The notes beneath the pieces are model-generated. The model was not told the DNA's origin and made no database searches. It worked only from the letters and a program-made list of their open reading frames with translations. This document shows positions 26,607-34,294 of a stretch of DNA of 64,000 bases, one piece after another (the first letter of the stretch is position 1; each line of letters opens with the position of its first letter). Source of the DNA: 38-11 sp964539975 (lineage in GTDB: Bacteria; Bacillota; Clostridia; Tissierellales; Dethiosulfatibacteraceae). The stretch lies in NCBI GenBank assembly GCA_964539975.1, contig CAZIKK010000011.1, positions 1 to 64,000 of the forward strand. Reading direction: 5' to 3'. The translations under genes and the position numbers were made by a program.

Positions 26607-27092
26607 ATGACAAATCAAGTGAAAGAATTAGTAAGTATTCTACAGGATCAAAACAAGATTTACAATGCACTGATTGATTTATCAAAAGAATTGAAACAAG
26701 CCGTCAAGGATAACAACATTGAAGAAGTAGATATGTTGGTGAAGGTTGAGTCTGCCCTGAGCATGAAGTTTTCTGTGAAAGAAAACAAGCGCAAGCAGCT
26801 GGCAAAAGCTATCCAAGAAACGTACGGGATAGATAGCGAATCCTTCAGTTTATCTGAACTTAAAAAACATTTGAATAGCGAAGATCAGAGAGTCATTGAG
26901 AAAGCACAGACAGATTTGATCCACTCTATGAAAACACTGGATGAAATCAATGCTTCTAATCATATGTTGATCCAATCTAGGTTGGACTGGATCGATCTAT
27001 CGATGAAGGTTTTAGGACAAAGCAAACAAAAGAACTATACCAAAGACAAGAAATCTGCCATGGAAAACAAAATGGTGGATGAAGTAATATAA
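26607..27092 (+). CDS. flgN: FlgN-type flagellar chaperone
   Basis: A 161-residue, mostly helical, charged protein without membrane segments. The start VKELVSILQDQNKIYNALI and position between flgM and flgK match FlgN, the chaperone for FlgK and FlgL. The sequence family is poorly conserved, so the call relies mainly on helical character, size and place. A tail of basic residues follows the helices. Confidence 0.78.
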   Translation: MTNQVKELVSILQDQNKIYNALIDLSKELKQAVKDNNIEEVDMLVKVESALSMKFSVKENKRKQLAKAIQETYGIDSESFSLSELKKHLNSEDQRVIEKAQTDLIHSMKTLDEINASNHMLIQSRLDWIDLSMKVLGQSKQKNYTKDKKSAMENKMVDEVI

Positions 27093-27102
27093 GGAGAGTC
27101 AT

Positions 27103-28551
27103 ATGGGATTTTACTCACTTCAAATCGCAAGAACCGGTTTGGTGGCTAGTCAGAAAGCCCTAGATGTGATAGGACATAATGTTGCCAATGCCAACACACC
27201 TGGCTATACCCGTCAGCGTTTAGAGCTGTCCGCTCAAAAAGGAACGACGGCTAGTGGTGTAACAGTAGGCGCCGGTGTCAACATCAGTGATGTCAAACAA
27301 ATCAGAAACCAGTACTTAGATTATCAGTTTAGGAATGAAAATGGCGTCAATGCGGAACTCTTGTCAAAAAGCGAAGCGATGACCTATATAGAGAATATAT
27401 TTGGAGAACCGTCTGACTATGGCATCAATCAATCGTTGTCAGATTTTTTTGTATCTATGGAAGAGTTGACATACAATGCTCACGATTCCAGTTATAGAGA
27501 AACAGTGGTACAGAACGCGGTGAAACTAACTGACAGTATACGAACAGTAGCAGGGGAAATGATCTCTTATCAAAAAGAGATAGATCGAAGCATAGAAATT
27601 ACAGTGGACCAAGTCAACGGGATATTGGATCAAATCAAAGATTTGAATGTTGTGATTTTTGATTATGAAGCCAGAGGCTCTACGGCTAACGATCTAAGAG
27701 ATCAACGGAATCAATTGATTGATGAGCTATCGGCTTATATAGATATAGATGCTTTTGAAAATATGGAAGGACAGTTGGTTATTAATGCTGCCGGAACCAC
27801 AATGGTTCATGGAGAACAAATCCGAAAAATCGACCTTGAGGTGGACACTACTAACTTGACGGATTCTGGAGAACCGTTACAGCGCTTAATCTGGGCAGGT
27901 ACCAATAGCGAGGTAAAGCCTCAGGCAGGAGCCCTCAAAGGCTATTTAGACGTAAGAGATGGCCTTTCTCAAGAAGCTCAAGGGATCCCCTATTATATGA
28001 ACCGATTAAACCGTTTAGCCAATGACCTTATAACAGGATTCAATGCGATCAATCAAAACGGCTACACGATTCCTTATGGGAATGAACCCTCTCAGACAGG
28101 CATAGTGTTTTTTGATTCAAACACTGACTCTGCACTCAACATTCGGGTGTCGGACGCTTTGTTGGAAAGCGGATACAATATCGCATTGTCGGATCAACCC
28201 ATCACAGGTGAACTGAACTGGGGAAACTCACAAAACGGCTTGAATTTCACAGAATTAAGAGACAAGGATACCATTATGGTTGGAGGAAACAACTTAGCAG
28301 GAAACTTTGAAAAAGATTTTAGAAAAACAATCACAGATATGGCTATCAACAAGAATTATTTTGACAGCAGAAGCAACAGCCAGCAGGAATTGACAAGTTT
28401 TATCGAATCTCAAAAACTCGCGATATCAGAAGTTTCCATAGACGAAGAGATGGTGAGCATGGTTCAATTCCAGCATGCATACAGCGCATCGGCGCGATTG
28501 GTAACCGTAGTGGATGAGATGTTGAGCACATTAATCAATATGGTCCGATAA
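27103..28551 (+). CDS. flgK: hook-filament junction protein FlgK (HAP1)
   Basis: The 482-residue protein starts with QIARTGLVASQKALDVIGHN and VANANTPGYTRQR, and ends with VSIDEEMVSMVQFQHAYSAS and TVVDEMLSTLINM, the diagnostic FlgK ends. DDQRNQLIDEL-like sequence (LRDQRNQLIDELS) lies in the middle. AAGGAG precedes the ATG. It is followed by flgL in normal order. Confidence 0.96.
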   Translation: MGFYSLQIARTGLVASQKALDVIGHNVANANTPGYTRQRLELSAQKGTTASGVTVGAGVNISDVKQIRNQYLDYQFRNENGVNAELLSKSEAMTYIENIFGEPSDYGINQSLSDFFVSMEELTYNAHDSSYRETVVQNAVKLTDSIRTVAGEMISYQKEIDRSIEITVDQVNGILDQIKDLNVVIFDYEARGSTANDLRDQRNQLIDELSAYIDIDAFENMEGQLVINAAGTTMVHGEQIRKIDLEVDTTNLTDSGEPLQRLIWAGTNSEVKPQAGALKGYLDVRDGLSQEAQGIPYYMNRLNRLANDLITGFNAINQNGYTIPYGNEPSQTGIVFFDSNTDSALNIRVSDALLESGYNIALSDQPITGELNWGNSQNGLNFTELRDKDTIMVGGNNLAGNFEKDFRKTITDMAINKNYFDSRSNSQQELTSFIESQKLAISEVSIDEEMVSMVQFQHAYSASARLVTVVDEMLSTLINMVR

Positions 28552-28563
28552 GGAGGCATAATT

Positions 28564-29502
28564 ATGAGAATTTCAACCAATATGATGAGCAGACAGTTTT
28601 TGACCAATTTAAACAAAGTGTATGGAAACATGCTCAAATATCATAGACAGACTACCACTGGAAGAGCCTTCCATAGAGCCTCTGAAGATCCGATCAACGC
28701 GGTGAAGAGCATGGATCTATCTTCAGGTCTTGATCGAATCAATCTGTATCAATCCAATATTGACCAAGCTCAATTAATCTTAAGAGAGCAAGAAGTGGGA
28801 ATCAGCAGCATATCAGATGCTTTGCTTAGCGTACAGACAGTGGTGCAACAATCGTTGAACACTACTTTTGATGATGAGGACCGAAAAAACATGGCTCAAG
28901 TGGTAGAGGCTACAAGGGAGAATGTAATAGCTCTACTTAACAAGGATTTTGGAGGAAAATTCATCTATGGGGGACACAATACATCGTCCAATCCTATGAC
29001 AGTCGAACATCAAGTCGCTTCATACAATGGCATACCAATTGATGAAATGACAATTGAAGAGTTCGAAAACTTCAGTCAAGAAGAAATGTTTTACAACACG
29101 GGAAGAGGAACTAAAGTAGATGTAGCCACATCAGCATTGGACATACTTGGGTACGGAGATGAAAACATGCTGAAACTTCTTGACGACATAAGTCAATTAT
29201 TAAGAGAGCCAAGCGAAACTTTTAATGAGGATATGAATGTCTATTTAGGTAAGACAAATGACCATTTCAGAAATCTTCAAGCAGTACGAACAACAGTAGG
29301 CTCAAGAATAGCCAACATGGATGCTATGAAAGCACAGCTTACAGAACATAGCCATAATATGCAAGATTTGTTATCTGTGGCAAGAGATGTGGACATAGAA
29401 GAAGCTATTATTAATTTTAAAACAGCTGAAATGGTTTATCAAGCTGCGTTGTCTGCAGGTGCCAGTATTATCCAACCAACTTTGGTGGACTTTCTAAGAT
29501 AA
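28564..29502 (+). CDS. flgL: hook-filament junction protein FlgL (HAP3)
   Basis: The 312-residue flagellin-related protein starts MRISTNMMSRQFLTNLNKVY with the ASEDPINAVKSMDLSS motif, and ends with VDIEEAIINFKTAEMVYQAA then SIIQPTLVDFL. It forms the second ring between hook and filament. AAGGAGG precedes the ATG. fliW follows 13 bases later. Confidence 0.95.
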   Translation: MRISTNMMSRQFLTNLNKVYGNMLKYHRQTTTGRAFHRASEDPINAVKSMDLSSGLDRINLYQSNIDQAQLILREQEVGISSISDALLSVQTVVQQSLNTTFDDEDRKNMAQVVEATRENVIALLNKDFGGKFIYGGHNTSSNPMTVEHQVASYNGIPIDEMTIEEFENFSQEEMFYNTGRGTKVDVATSALDILGYGDENMLKLLDDISQLLREPSETFNEDMNVYLGKTNDHFRNLQAVRTTVGSRIANMDAMKAQLTEHSHNMQDLLSVARDVDIEEAIINFKTAEMVYQAALSAGASIIQPTLVDFLR

Positions 29503-29515
29503 AGGGGTAGATGAT

Positions 29516-29905
29516 ATGGAAACCAACATATATGAATTTGACAAAGGGATTTATGGGTTCGAAGATTACCGAAGGTATGACATCTTTTCGCCTTTCGATA
29601 ACAGTGCGTTTCAAATGATGGAAGCAGAAAAAGACAGAAAAATCGGATTTGTCTTGGTGCCCCCTAATTATGTAACTCAAGAATACACAATCGATGTGGA
29701 AGAAGAAGATCTTTTGGAGATAGGGGCAAATGGGTTGGATGATGTGGTTGTATTAGCTATTGTTTCTTTTACTCAAGAGGAAAACATCATGTCTGTAAAC
29801 CTTAAAAGCCCCATAATTCTGTCAATGACATCTAGGAAAGGCAAGCAAATCATATTAGACCAGTCCCATTACAGCACCAGACACTTAGTTGAAGTCAAAA
29901 CCTGA
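29516..29905 (+). CDS. fliW: flagellar assembly factor FliW
   Basis: FliW binds CsrA and flagellin in turn, freeing CsrA to block flagellin translation when filament protein accumulates. The 129-residue protein has the family core FDKGIYGFEDYRRYDI near the start, FVLVPPNYV, and KSPIILSMTSRKGKQIIL with DQSHYSTRH towards the end. It directly precedes csrA, as in Bacillus and Clostridium. Confidence 0.95.
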   Translation: METNIYEFDKGIYGFEDYRRYDIFSPFDNSAFQMMEAEKDRKIGFVLVPPNYVTQEYTIDVEEEDLLEIGANGLDDVVVLAIVSFTQEENIMSVNLKSPIILSMTSRKGKQIILDQSHYSTRHLVEVKT

Positions 29906-29916
29906 GGAGCCCATAT

Positions 29917-30147
29917 ATGTTAGTACTCAGCAGAAAAAAAGGAGAAAGTTTTTATATTGGAGACGATATTGCCATCGTGATTCTTGAAGCTGAAAATGGC
30001 AAAGTCAAAATTGGCATTGAAGCAGACAAACGTTACAAGGTGATTCGCAAGGAAATAGTAGAAGATGTGATCAACACCAATAGGAAAGCGGTCACAAATT
30101 TAGATCTGGACAAGATCAAAAGTTATTTCCCAAAAAAATCTACCTAA
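29917..30147 (+). CDS. csrA: carbon storage regulator CsrA
   Basis: A 76-residue RNA-binding protein starting MLVLSRKKGESFYIGDDI and continuing VKIGIEADK, the complete CsrA beta core. It represses translation by binding GGA in hairpin loops. The last residues extend slightly beyond the usual 60-70. It follows fliW by 11 bases; likely targets in this window are the hairpins before the two flagellin genes. Confidence 0.97.
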   Translation: MLVLSRKKGESFYIGDDIAIVILEAENGKVKIGIEADKRYKVIRKEIVEDVINTNRKAVTNLDLDKIKSYFPKKST

Positions 30148-30171
30148 AGTCCTTTGTGTAAGAACCGATAT
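30145..30171 (+). promoter_or_regulatory. sigma-28 promoter for flaG-fliD-fliS
   Basis: TAAA at 30145-30148, 15 bases, and ACCGATAT at 30164-30171: 11 of 12 consensus positions with exact spacing. The -35 element overlaps the csrA stop codon. Start of transcription would be near 30178, just before the hairpin at 30186. Confidence 0.82.
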
Positions 30172-30185
30172 AAATATTAGCAAGC

Positions 30186-30211
30186 AAAGGTTGCAGGAAG
30201 CTGCAACTTTT
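30186..30211 (+). promoter_or_regulatory. leader hairpin before flaG
   Basis: AAAGGTTGCAG (30186-30196) pairs with CTGCAACTTTT (30201-30211), with one G-T pair, around a GAAG loop. It resembles a terminator but lies only about 8 bases after the predicted sigma-28 start, so it is more likely a leader structure. GGA at 30196-30198 sits at the loop edge, so a CsrA site is possible. Confidence 0.45.
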
Positions 30212-30237
30212 AGTTTAAAATGAAGGGAGAGAGTCGA

Positions 30238-30597
30238 GTGCTATTTAATGGAATACAGTCAGTAGATGCCATCACCATTAACAATAATAATACTGGCAAA
30301 GCCGCTGCAGAAACAAAAAAAGACAAATTAATTAGAACGGATGTTAACAGCATACAATTAAATGTCAACACGTCTCAAGAAAATATCACCAGAGCCATAG
30401 AAAAGGTAAATGAGAACTATATGGCAGAAAACAAGAAATTAGAATACTCCTACCATGAACAAACAGGAAAATATGTTGTGAAAGTTGTGGATACAACCAC
30501 TCATGAAGTGGTTAATCAAATCCCCTCACAAAAATTACTTGATTATGCAGAAGGATTGATGGAGTATTTGGGATTGACTGTCGATAAAATCGTTTAA
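30238..30597 (+). CDS. flaG: flagellar protein FlaG
   Basis: A 119-residue protein of the FlaG family: polar N-terminus, then ITRAIEKVNENYMAENKKLE and the C-terminal VVDTTTHEVVNQIPSQKLLDY. FlaG affects filament length in some bacteria. The GTG at 30238 follows AAGGGAGAG at good spacing; an in-frame ATG at 30220 has no ribosome site and overlaps this one, so GTG is preferred. fliD follows 13 bases later. Confidence 0.88.
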   Translation: MLFNGIQSVDAITINNNNTGKAAAETKKDKLIRTDVNSIQLNVNTSQENITRAIEKVNENYMAENKKLEYSYHEQTGKYVVKVVDTTTHEVVNQIPSQKLLDYAEGLMEYLGLTVDKIV

Positions 30598-30610
30598 GGG
30601 AGAGAACCAT

Positions 30611-32494
30611 ATGATTTCAAGCAATATGTCAACAGGACCCAACCGGATGACAGTGGGATTGGTTACAGGAATGGAAACAGAAGAAGTCATTGAAGGCTTG
30701 TTGATTCGAGAGCAAGAACGTGTGGATACGCTCAAACAGAACAAGCAGCTTCTTGAGTGGCAGCAGGAATCTTATGGCTCTGTCATGAATGATATCAATG
30801 ATTTTATCGGGAAATACTTTGATGTTTTGAAGCCGGAACACTATATCTTATCCAATGTAAACACCAAACAAGCAGCATTGTACAGCAGTTACAGTGACAC
30901 TTCTCGGTATGTGGATGTGATCGTAAATTCAGATGCCAAAGAAGGAGACTTTCAAATTGATGAAATCACCCAACTAGCAACAGCCTCAAAAACAGAAAGT
31001 GAATCAGGCATTAAAGGTCAAGTTGAAGGAAGTACGGATTTAAATGAAGGTCCTTTGAGTTTTCAAGAATCAAAGTTCAAATTAACCTTGGATGGCGTTT
31101 CTAAACACATCATTGTCGATGGTGAATTTGAAAATGGAGAAAGTTTGGCAACCTACCTTAATGAGACATTTGATTCGATATTTGGCGAAGGAAGAGTCAA
31201 TTCGAGCTTGAACGGAGACGGTCAGTTGACATTCTCGGCCATGCACTCGGTTATCCAGGTCCATAGTGGTGAAGAGAATAATTTTCTTGATCACGTTGGT
31301 ATGACAACGGGAGAAAGAAATGTGGCAGACATTTATCAACCGATCAGTCAAGTATTCGGAGAGGAAGAACCCATAAGTTTTAGTATTAATGATGTCAGTT
31401 TTGAGTTTGATGCCAATATAGCAATAGCCGATATAATGAAGGTAGTGAACCGTTCTGAAGCGGGAGTAGTGATGAGCTACAATAGCCTAACAGATAAAAT
31501 AGCCATCAATGGAACTACTACAGGAGCCAGTTCAAGTATAAAGATAGAAAACACAACGGGACAATTTTTTGGAACTCAAAGCATTACGAATATTGAGACA
31601 GGCACCATTAGAAACGGAACGGATGCGAAAGCGACGATTAATGGATTGGAAGTAACCAGAAATACAAATGTTTTCTCCATAGATAATGTTACTTATGCTC
31701 TTAAAGGACTGACAACAGAACCCATCACCTACACCATATCTTCAGATGTTGAATCAATCATGAGCAAAATCACCCATTTTGTCAGTGACTTTAACCAACT
31801 GTATGGAAATTTGCAAGAAATGACAAGCGAGAAAGTCGAGTTGGATTACAAACCATTAACAGATAAACAAAAAGAAGAAATGTCTGAAAGTCAAATTGAG
31901 AAATGGGAAGAAAAGGCAAAAAGTGGTCTTTTGCGCAATGACAATATCTTAACCAATATCATGAATCAAATGAGAAATGCGTTCTGGGATCCTGTAGAAG
32001 GAACAGGTTTAACTTTCAATCAAATTGGGATAAAGACTTCTAACAATTACAACAAATTTGAATTAGTAATAGATGAGACCAAGCTACGTACGGCAATCCA
32101 ACAAGATGCCCAGGAAGTAATGAATCTATTTCATCAGACGAATGGGACAAGCTACAATCCAAGCGCGTCAGGGCAAGCTAAATCGACACGATACCAACAG
32201 AGTGGTTTATCAACGAGAATCAGCGATATTCTTAATGACGCAGTGAGGACAAGAAGAGATGCAAATGGTTTTAAAGGCACTTTAGTGGAACGTATTGGCG
32301 TAGCAGGAGATACCACTGAATCAAACAATTTCATGAAACGGCAATTAGATGCCATGGAAAAAAGGATACAAAGTGCGATCAGCATATTGACGCGAAGGGA
32401 AGACCAATACTGGAAGCAATTCACACAAATGGAGCGGGTCATTTCACAACTTAATGCACAAAGCGAAGCCCTTTATGGAATGACTATGTTCTAA
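30611..32494 (+). CDS. fliD: filament cap protein FliD (HAP2)
   Basis: FliD caps the filament and folds incoming flagellin. The 627-residue protein has the N-terminal FliD region (GLVTGMETEEVIEGLLIREQ and KQNKQLLEWQQESYGSVMND), a variable centre, and the C-terminal domain ending in REDQYWKQFTQMERVISQLN and QSEALYGMTMF. AAGGGAG precedes the start. fliS follows 16 bases after. Confidence 0.95.
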   Translation: MISSNMSTGPNRMTVGLVTGMETEEVIEGLLIREQERVDTLKQNKQLLEWQQESYGSVMNDINDFIGKYFDVLKPEHYILSNVNTKQAALYSSYSDTSRYVDVIVNSDAKEGDFQIDEITQLATASKTESESGIKGQVEGSTDLNEGPLSFQESKFKLTLDGVSKHIIVDGEFENGESLATYLNETFDSIFGEGRVNSSLNGDGQLTFSAMHSVIQVHSGEENNFLDHVGMTTGERNVADIYQPISQVFGEEEPISFSINDVSFEFDANIAIADIMKVVNRSEAGVVMSYNSLTDKIAINGTTTGASSSIKIENTTGQFFGTQSITNIETGTIRNGTDAKATINGLEVTRNTNVFSIDNVTYALKGLTTEPITYTISSDVESIMSKITHFVSDFNQLYGNLQEMTSEKVELDYKPLTDKQKEEMSESQIEKWEEKAKSGLLRNDNILTNIMNQMRNAFWDPVEGTGLTFNQIGIKTSNNYNKFELVIDETKLRTAIQQDAQEVMNLFHQTNGTSYNPSASGQAKSTRYQQSGLSTRISDILNDAVRTRRDANGFKGTLVERIGVAGDTTESNNFMKRQLDAMEKRIQSAISILTRREDQYWKQFTQMERVISQLNAQSEALYGMTMF

Positions 32495-32510
32495 ATATTA
32501 GGAGGAGAAA

Positions 32511-32912
32511 ATGGTTTCAGACACACGAAAAGCGGTGGCAAATAAATACAAGAACCAAAGCATCATGACAGCATCACAAGACGAATTAGTCTTAATGCTA
32601 TACAATCGATGTTTGTCGGATATCAATAAAGCAATTGCGTACATAGATCAAAATGACAGTGCCAAGAAGAATGAGGTATTAAAGAATGCCCAGCAAATCA
32701 TTATATACCTGAACCGTTCTTTAGACACTCAGTTTGACATAGCCAAAAACATGGGAAACTTGTATGACTATATACTAGAGTTACTTATCCAAAGCAATTC
32801 AAAAAAAGACATTAAGAAGCTAAAAGAGGCAAAAGCCTTAGTTGAAGATTTCAGAAATACTTGGTTTCAAGCTATGAAAAGCACCTCAAAAGAAGGTGTG
32901 AAGATTGTCTGA
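32511..32912 (+). CDS. fliS: flagellin export chaperone FliS
   Basis: The 133-residue helical protein starts with KYKNQSIMTASQDELVLMLY and YNRCLSDINKAI, the FliS pattern, and has NLYDYILELLIQSN. It binds the flagellin C-terminus before export. AGGAGG precedes the ATG. Its stop overlaps the start of the next gene by 8 bases. Confidence 0.95.
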   Translation: MVSDTRKAVANKYKNQSIMTASQDELVLMLYNRCLSDINKAIAYIDQNDSAKKNEVLKNAQQIIIYLNRSLDTQFDIAKNMGNLYDYILELLIQSNSKKDIKKLKEAKALVEDFRNTWFQAMKSTSKEGVKIV

Positions 32913-33222
32913 TTTAAAAAAACAAATTGAAGCCTATAAAGAGATAACCCAACAACAAACAAAAGCCATTAATGAGGGCAATATAGCACTCGTGCAAGAA
33001 CTAATCAACAAAAAAGCTTCTGTCATACATCAGATACGCAACATTATCCAAAATCAAGCCGATGAAGTAGATGTACATGTTAGAACTACCGTTGAAGAAA
33101 TACGGGCCATTGAAGAGGAAAATATTAAGCGAATGGAGCAAATGAACACAAAAAACAAGCAAGAAGCCCAAAATGTCCGAAAAAGAAAAGAAAACTTTGA
33201 TACCTACAAAAAAAACCTGTAA
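32905..33222 (+). CDS. FliT-like small helical protein
   Basis: A 105-residue, highly charged, helical protein starting at TTG 32905 with AAGGTG about 7 bases upstream inside fliS. Position after fliD-fliS matches FliT, the FliD chaperone, but the sequence is poorly conserved and no diagnostic motif is visible, so I give no symbol. The coding end lies in the first arm of a strong terminator. Confidence 0.6.
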   Translation: MSDLKKQIEAYKEITQQQTKAINEGNIALVQELINKKASVIHQIRNIIQNQADEVDVHVRTTVEEIRAIEEENIKRMEQMNTKNKQEAQNVRKRKENFDTYKKNL

Positions 33223-33246
33223 AAGGATGTAGGTATCATTTTTTTT
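33198..33246 (+). terminator. Rho-independent terminator after the FliT-like gene
   Basis: An 11-base stem (33198-33208 with 33228-33238, core GATACCTACA / TGTAGGTATC) is followed by eight T. It ends the flaG-fliD-fliS unit and separates it from the flagellin promoter that starts three bases later. Confidence 0.9.
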
Positions 33247-33248
33247 AC

Positions 33249-33275
33249 TCAAGTAAAGACAAAGACAACCGATAT
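33249..33275 (+). promoter_or_regulatory. sigma-28 promoter for the first flagellin gene
   Basis: TCAA at 33249-33252, 15 bases, and ACCGATAT at 33268-33275: 10 of 12 consensus positions with exact spacing. It directly follows a terminator. The leader would be about 70 bases and contains the CsrA-like hairpin. Confidence 0.8.
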
Positions 33276-33314
33276 TATTATTGAATCAAAAAACTGCAGT
33301 GATGATTCACAATA

Positions 33315-33328
33315 CGGCAAGGATGCCG
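33315..33328 (+). promoter_or_regulatory. candidate CsrA-binding hairpin before flagellin 1
   Basis: CGGCA-AGGA-TGCCG: a perfect 5-base stem with GGA in the tetraloop, 22 bases before the start. The sequence AAGGATG is close to the CsrA consensus, and the GGAGG ribosome site further on (33340-33344) gives a second GGA, the two-site layout known from the Bacillus hag leader. Confidence 0.75.
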
Positions 33329-33350
33329 AAAATAAACAGGGAGGTTTGTT

Positions 33351-34199
33351 ATGAGGATTAACAACAACTTAATGGCGTTAAACGCTCACAGATTTATGAC
33401 CCAAGCCAACAGCAAGCAATCAAAATCCTTGGAAAAACTGTCTTCAGGACTGGCCATCAATTCAGCAGCAGACAATGCAGCAGGATTGGCTATTTCTGAG
33501 AAAATGAGAGCCCAGATCAATGGACTAGATCAAGCGGTAAGCAATGCTCAAGATGGTATTTCAATGATACAGACAGCTGAAGGTGCGTTGCAAGAAACGC
33601 AAAACATTCTACAAAGAATGAGAGAACTAGCCGTTCAATCTTCAAATGATACCAACACAGAAGGTGACAGAGCAGAGATACAAAACGAGATTGACCAATT
33701 GGCTCAAGAAATCACAAGAATATCAGAATCGACAGAATTCAACACGAAGACATTGTTAGACGGTTCGTTGGCAGACCAGAAGTTGCATATCGGTGCGAAT
33801 AAAGATCAAGATATTTCTGTCAGCATTGGTGCAATGGATGCAGTAACACTTAGTGTGGCGACTCTTGAGGGAGAAGGAGACGATGCAGTTGTTAAGGGAA
33901 TTGATGTTTCAACACAAGACAATGCAAACAGTGCAATTGAAACGCTCAACACAGCCATCAACACAGTCTCGCAAGAAAGAAGTAAGTTAGGTGCCATTCA
34001 GAACAGACTGGAACACACAATCACAAACCTTAGCACGACAGCAGAAAACATGACGGCTTCTGAATCAAGAATCAGAGACGTTGATATGGCCAAAGAAATG
34101 ATGGAATATACTAAGCTTGGTATATTGCAACAAGCATCACAAGCCATGCTGGCACAAGCCAATGTGGCACCTCAAGGTGTATTGCAGTTATTGCAATAA
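33351..34199 (+). CDS. fliC: flagellin 1 (short)
   Basis: A 282-residue flagellin with conserved ends and almost no central domain. N-terminal RINNNLMALNAHRF and LEKLSSGLAINSAADNAAGL; C-terminal TASESRIRDVDMAKEMMEYT and NVAPQGVLQLLQ. The two ends (D0/D1) are joined by about 25 residues. It has its own sigma-28 promoter and a CsrA-like hairpin. Its first 164 residues are identical to those of the next gene, with about 420 identical bases. Confidence 0.97.
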   Translation: MRINNNLMALNAHRFMTQANSKQSKSLEKLSSGLAINSAADNAAGLAISEKMRAQINGLDQAVSNAQDGISMIQTAEGALQETQNILQRMRELAVQSSNDTNTEGDRAEIQNEIDQLAQEITRISESTEFNTKTLLDGSLADQKLHIGANKDQDISVSIGAMDAVTLSVATLEGEGDDAVVKGIDVSTQDNANSAIETLNTAINTVSQERSKLGAIQNRLEHTITNLSTTAENMTASESRIRDVDMAKEMMEYTKLGILQQASQAMLAQANVAPQGVLQLLQ

Positions 34200-34257
34200 T
34201 AACATTGGAAAAATAATTAACCATTTAATAGCTGGATGCAAGAAAATAATAAAACAA

Positions 34258-34271
34258 AGGCAAGGATGCCT
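34258..34271 (+). promoter_or_regulatory. candidate CsrA-binding hairpin before flagellin 2
   Basis: AGGCA-AGGA-TGCCT: same loop and spacing class as the hairpin before flagellin 1 with a compensating change of the outer base pair (C-G to A-T). It lies 23 bases before the start, with GGAGG at 34284-34288. Confidence 0.75.
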
Positions 34272-34294
34272 AAAAGCAAACATGGAGGTTTACA

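Noticed and set aside
34200..34294. A sigma-28 promoter for the second flagellin
   Set aside because: No TAAA-N15-GCCGATAT match was found in the gap; GCTGGATG is the closest and fits poorly. No terminator after flagellin 1 was seen either, so read-through is simpler.
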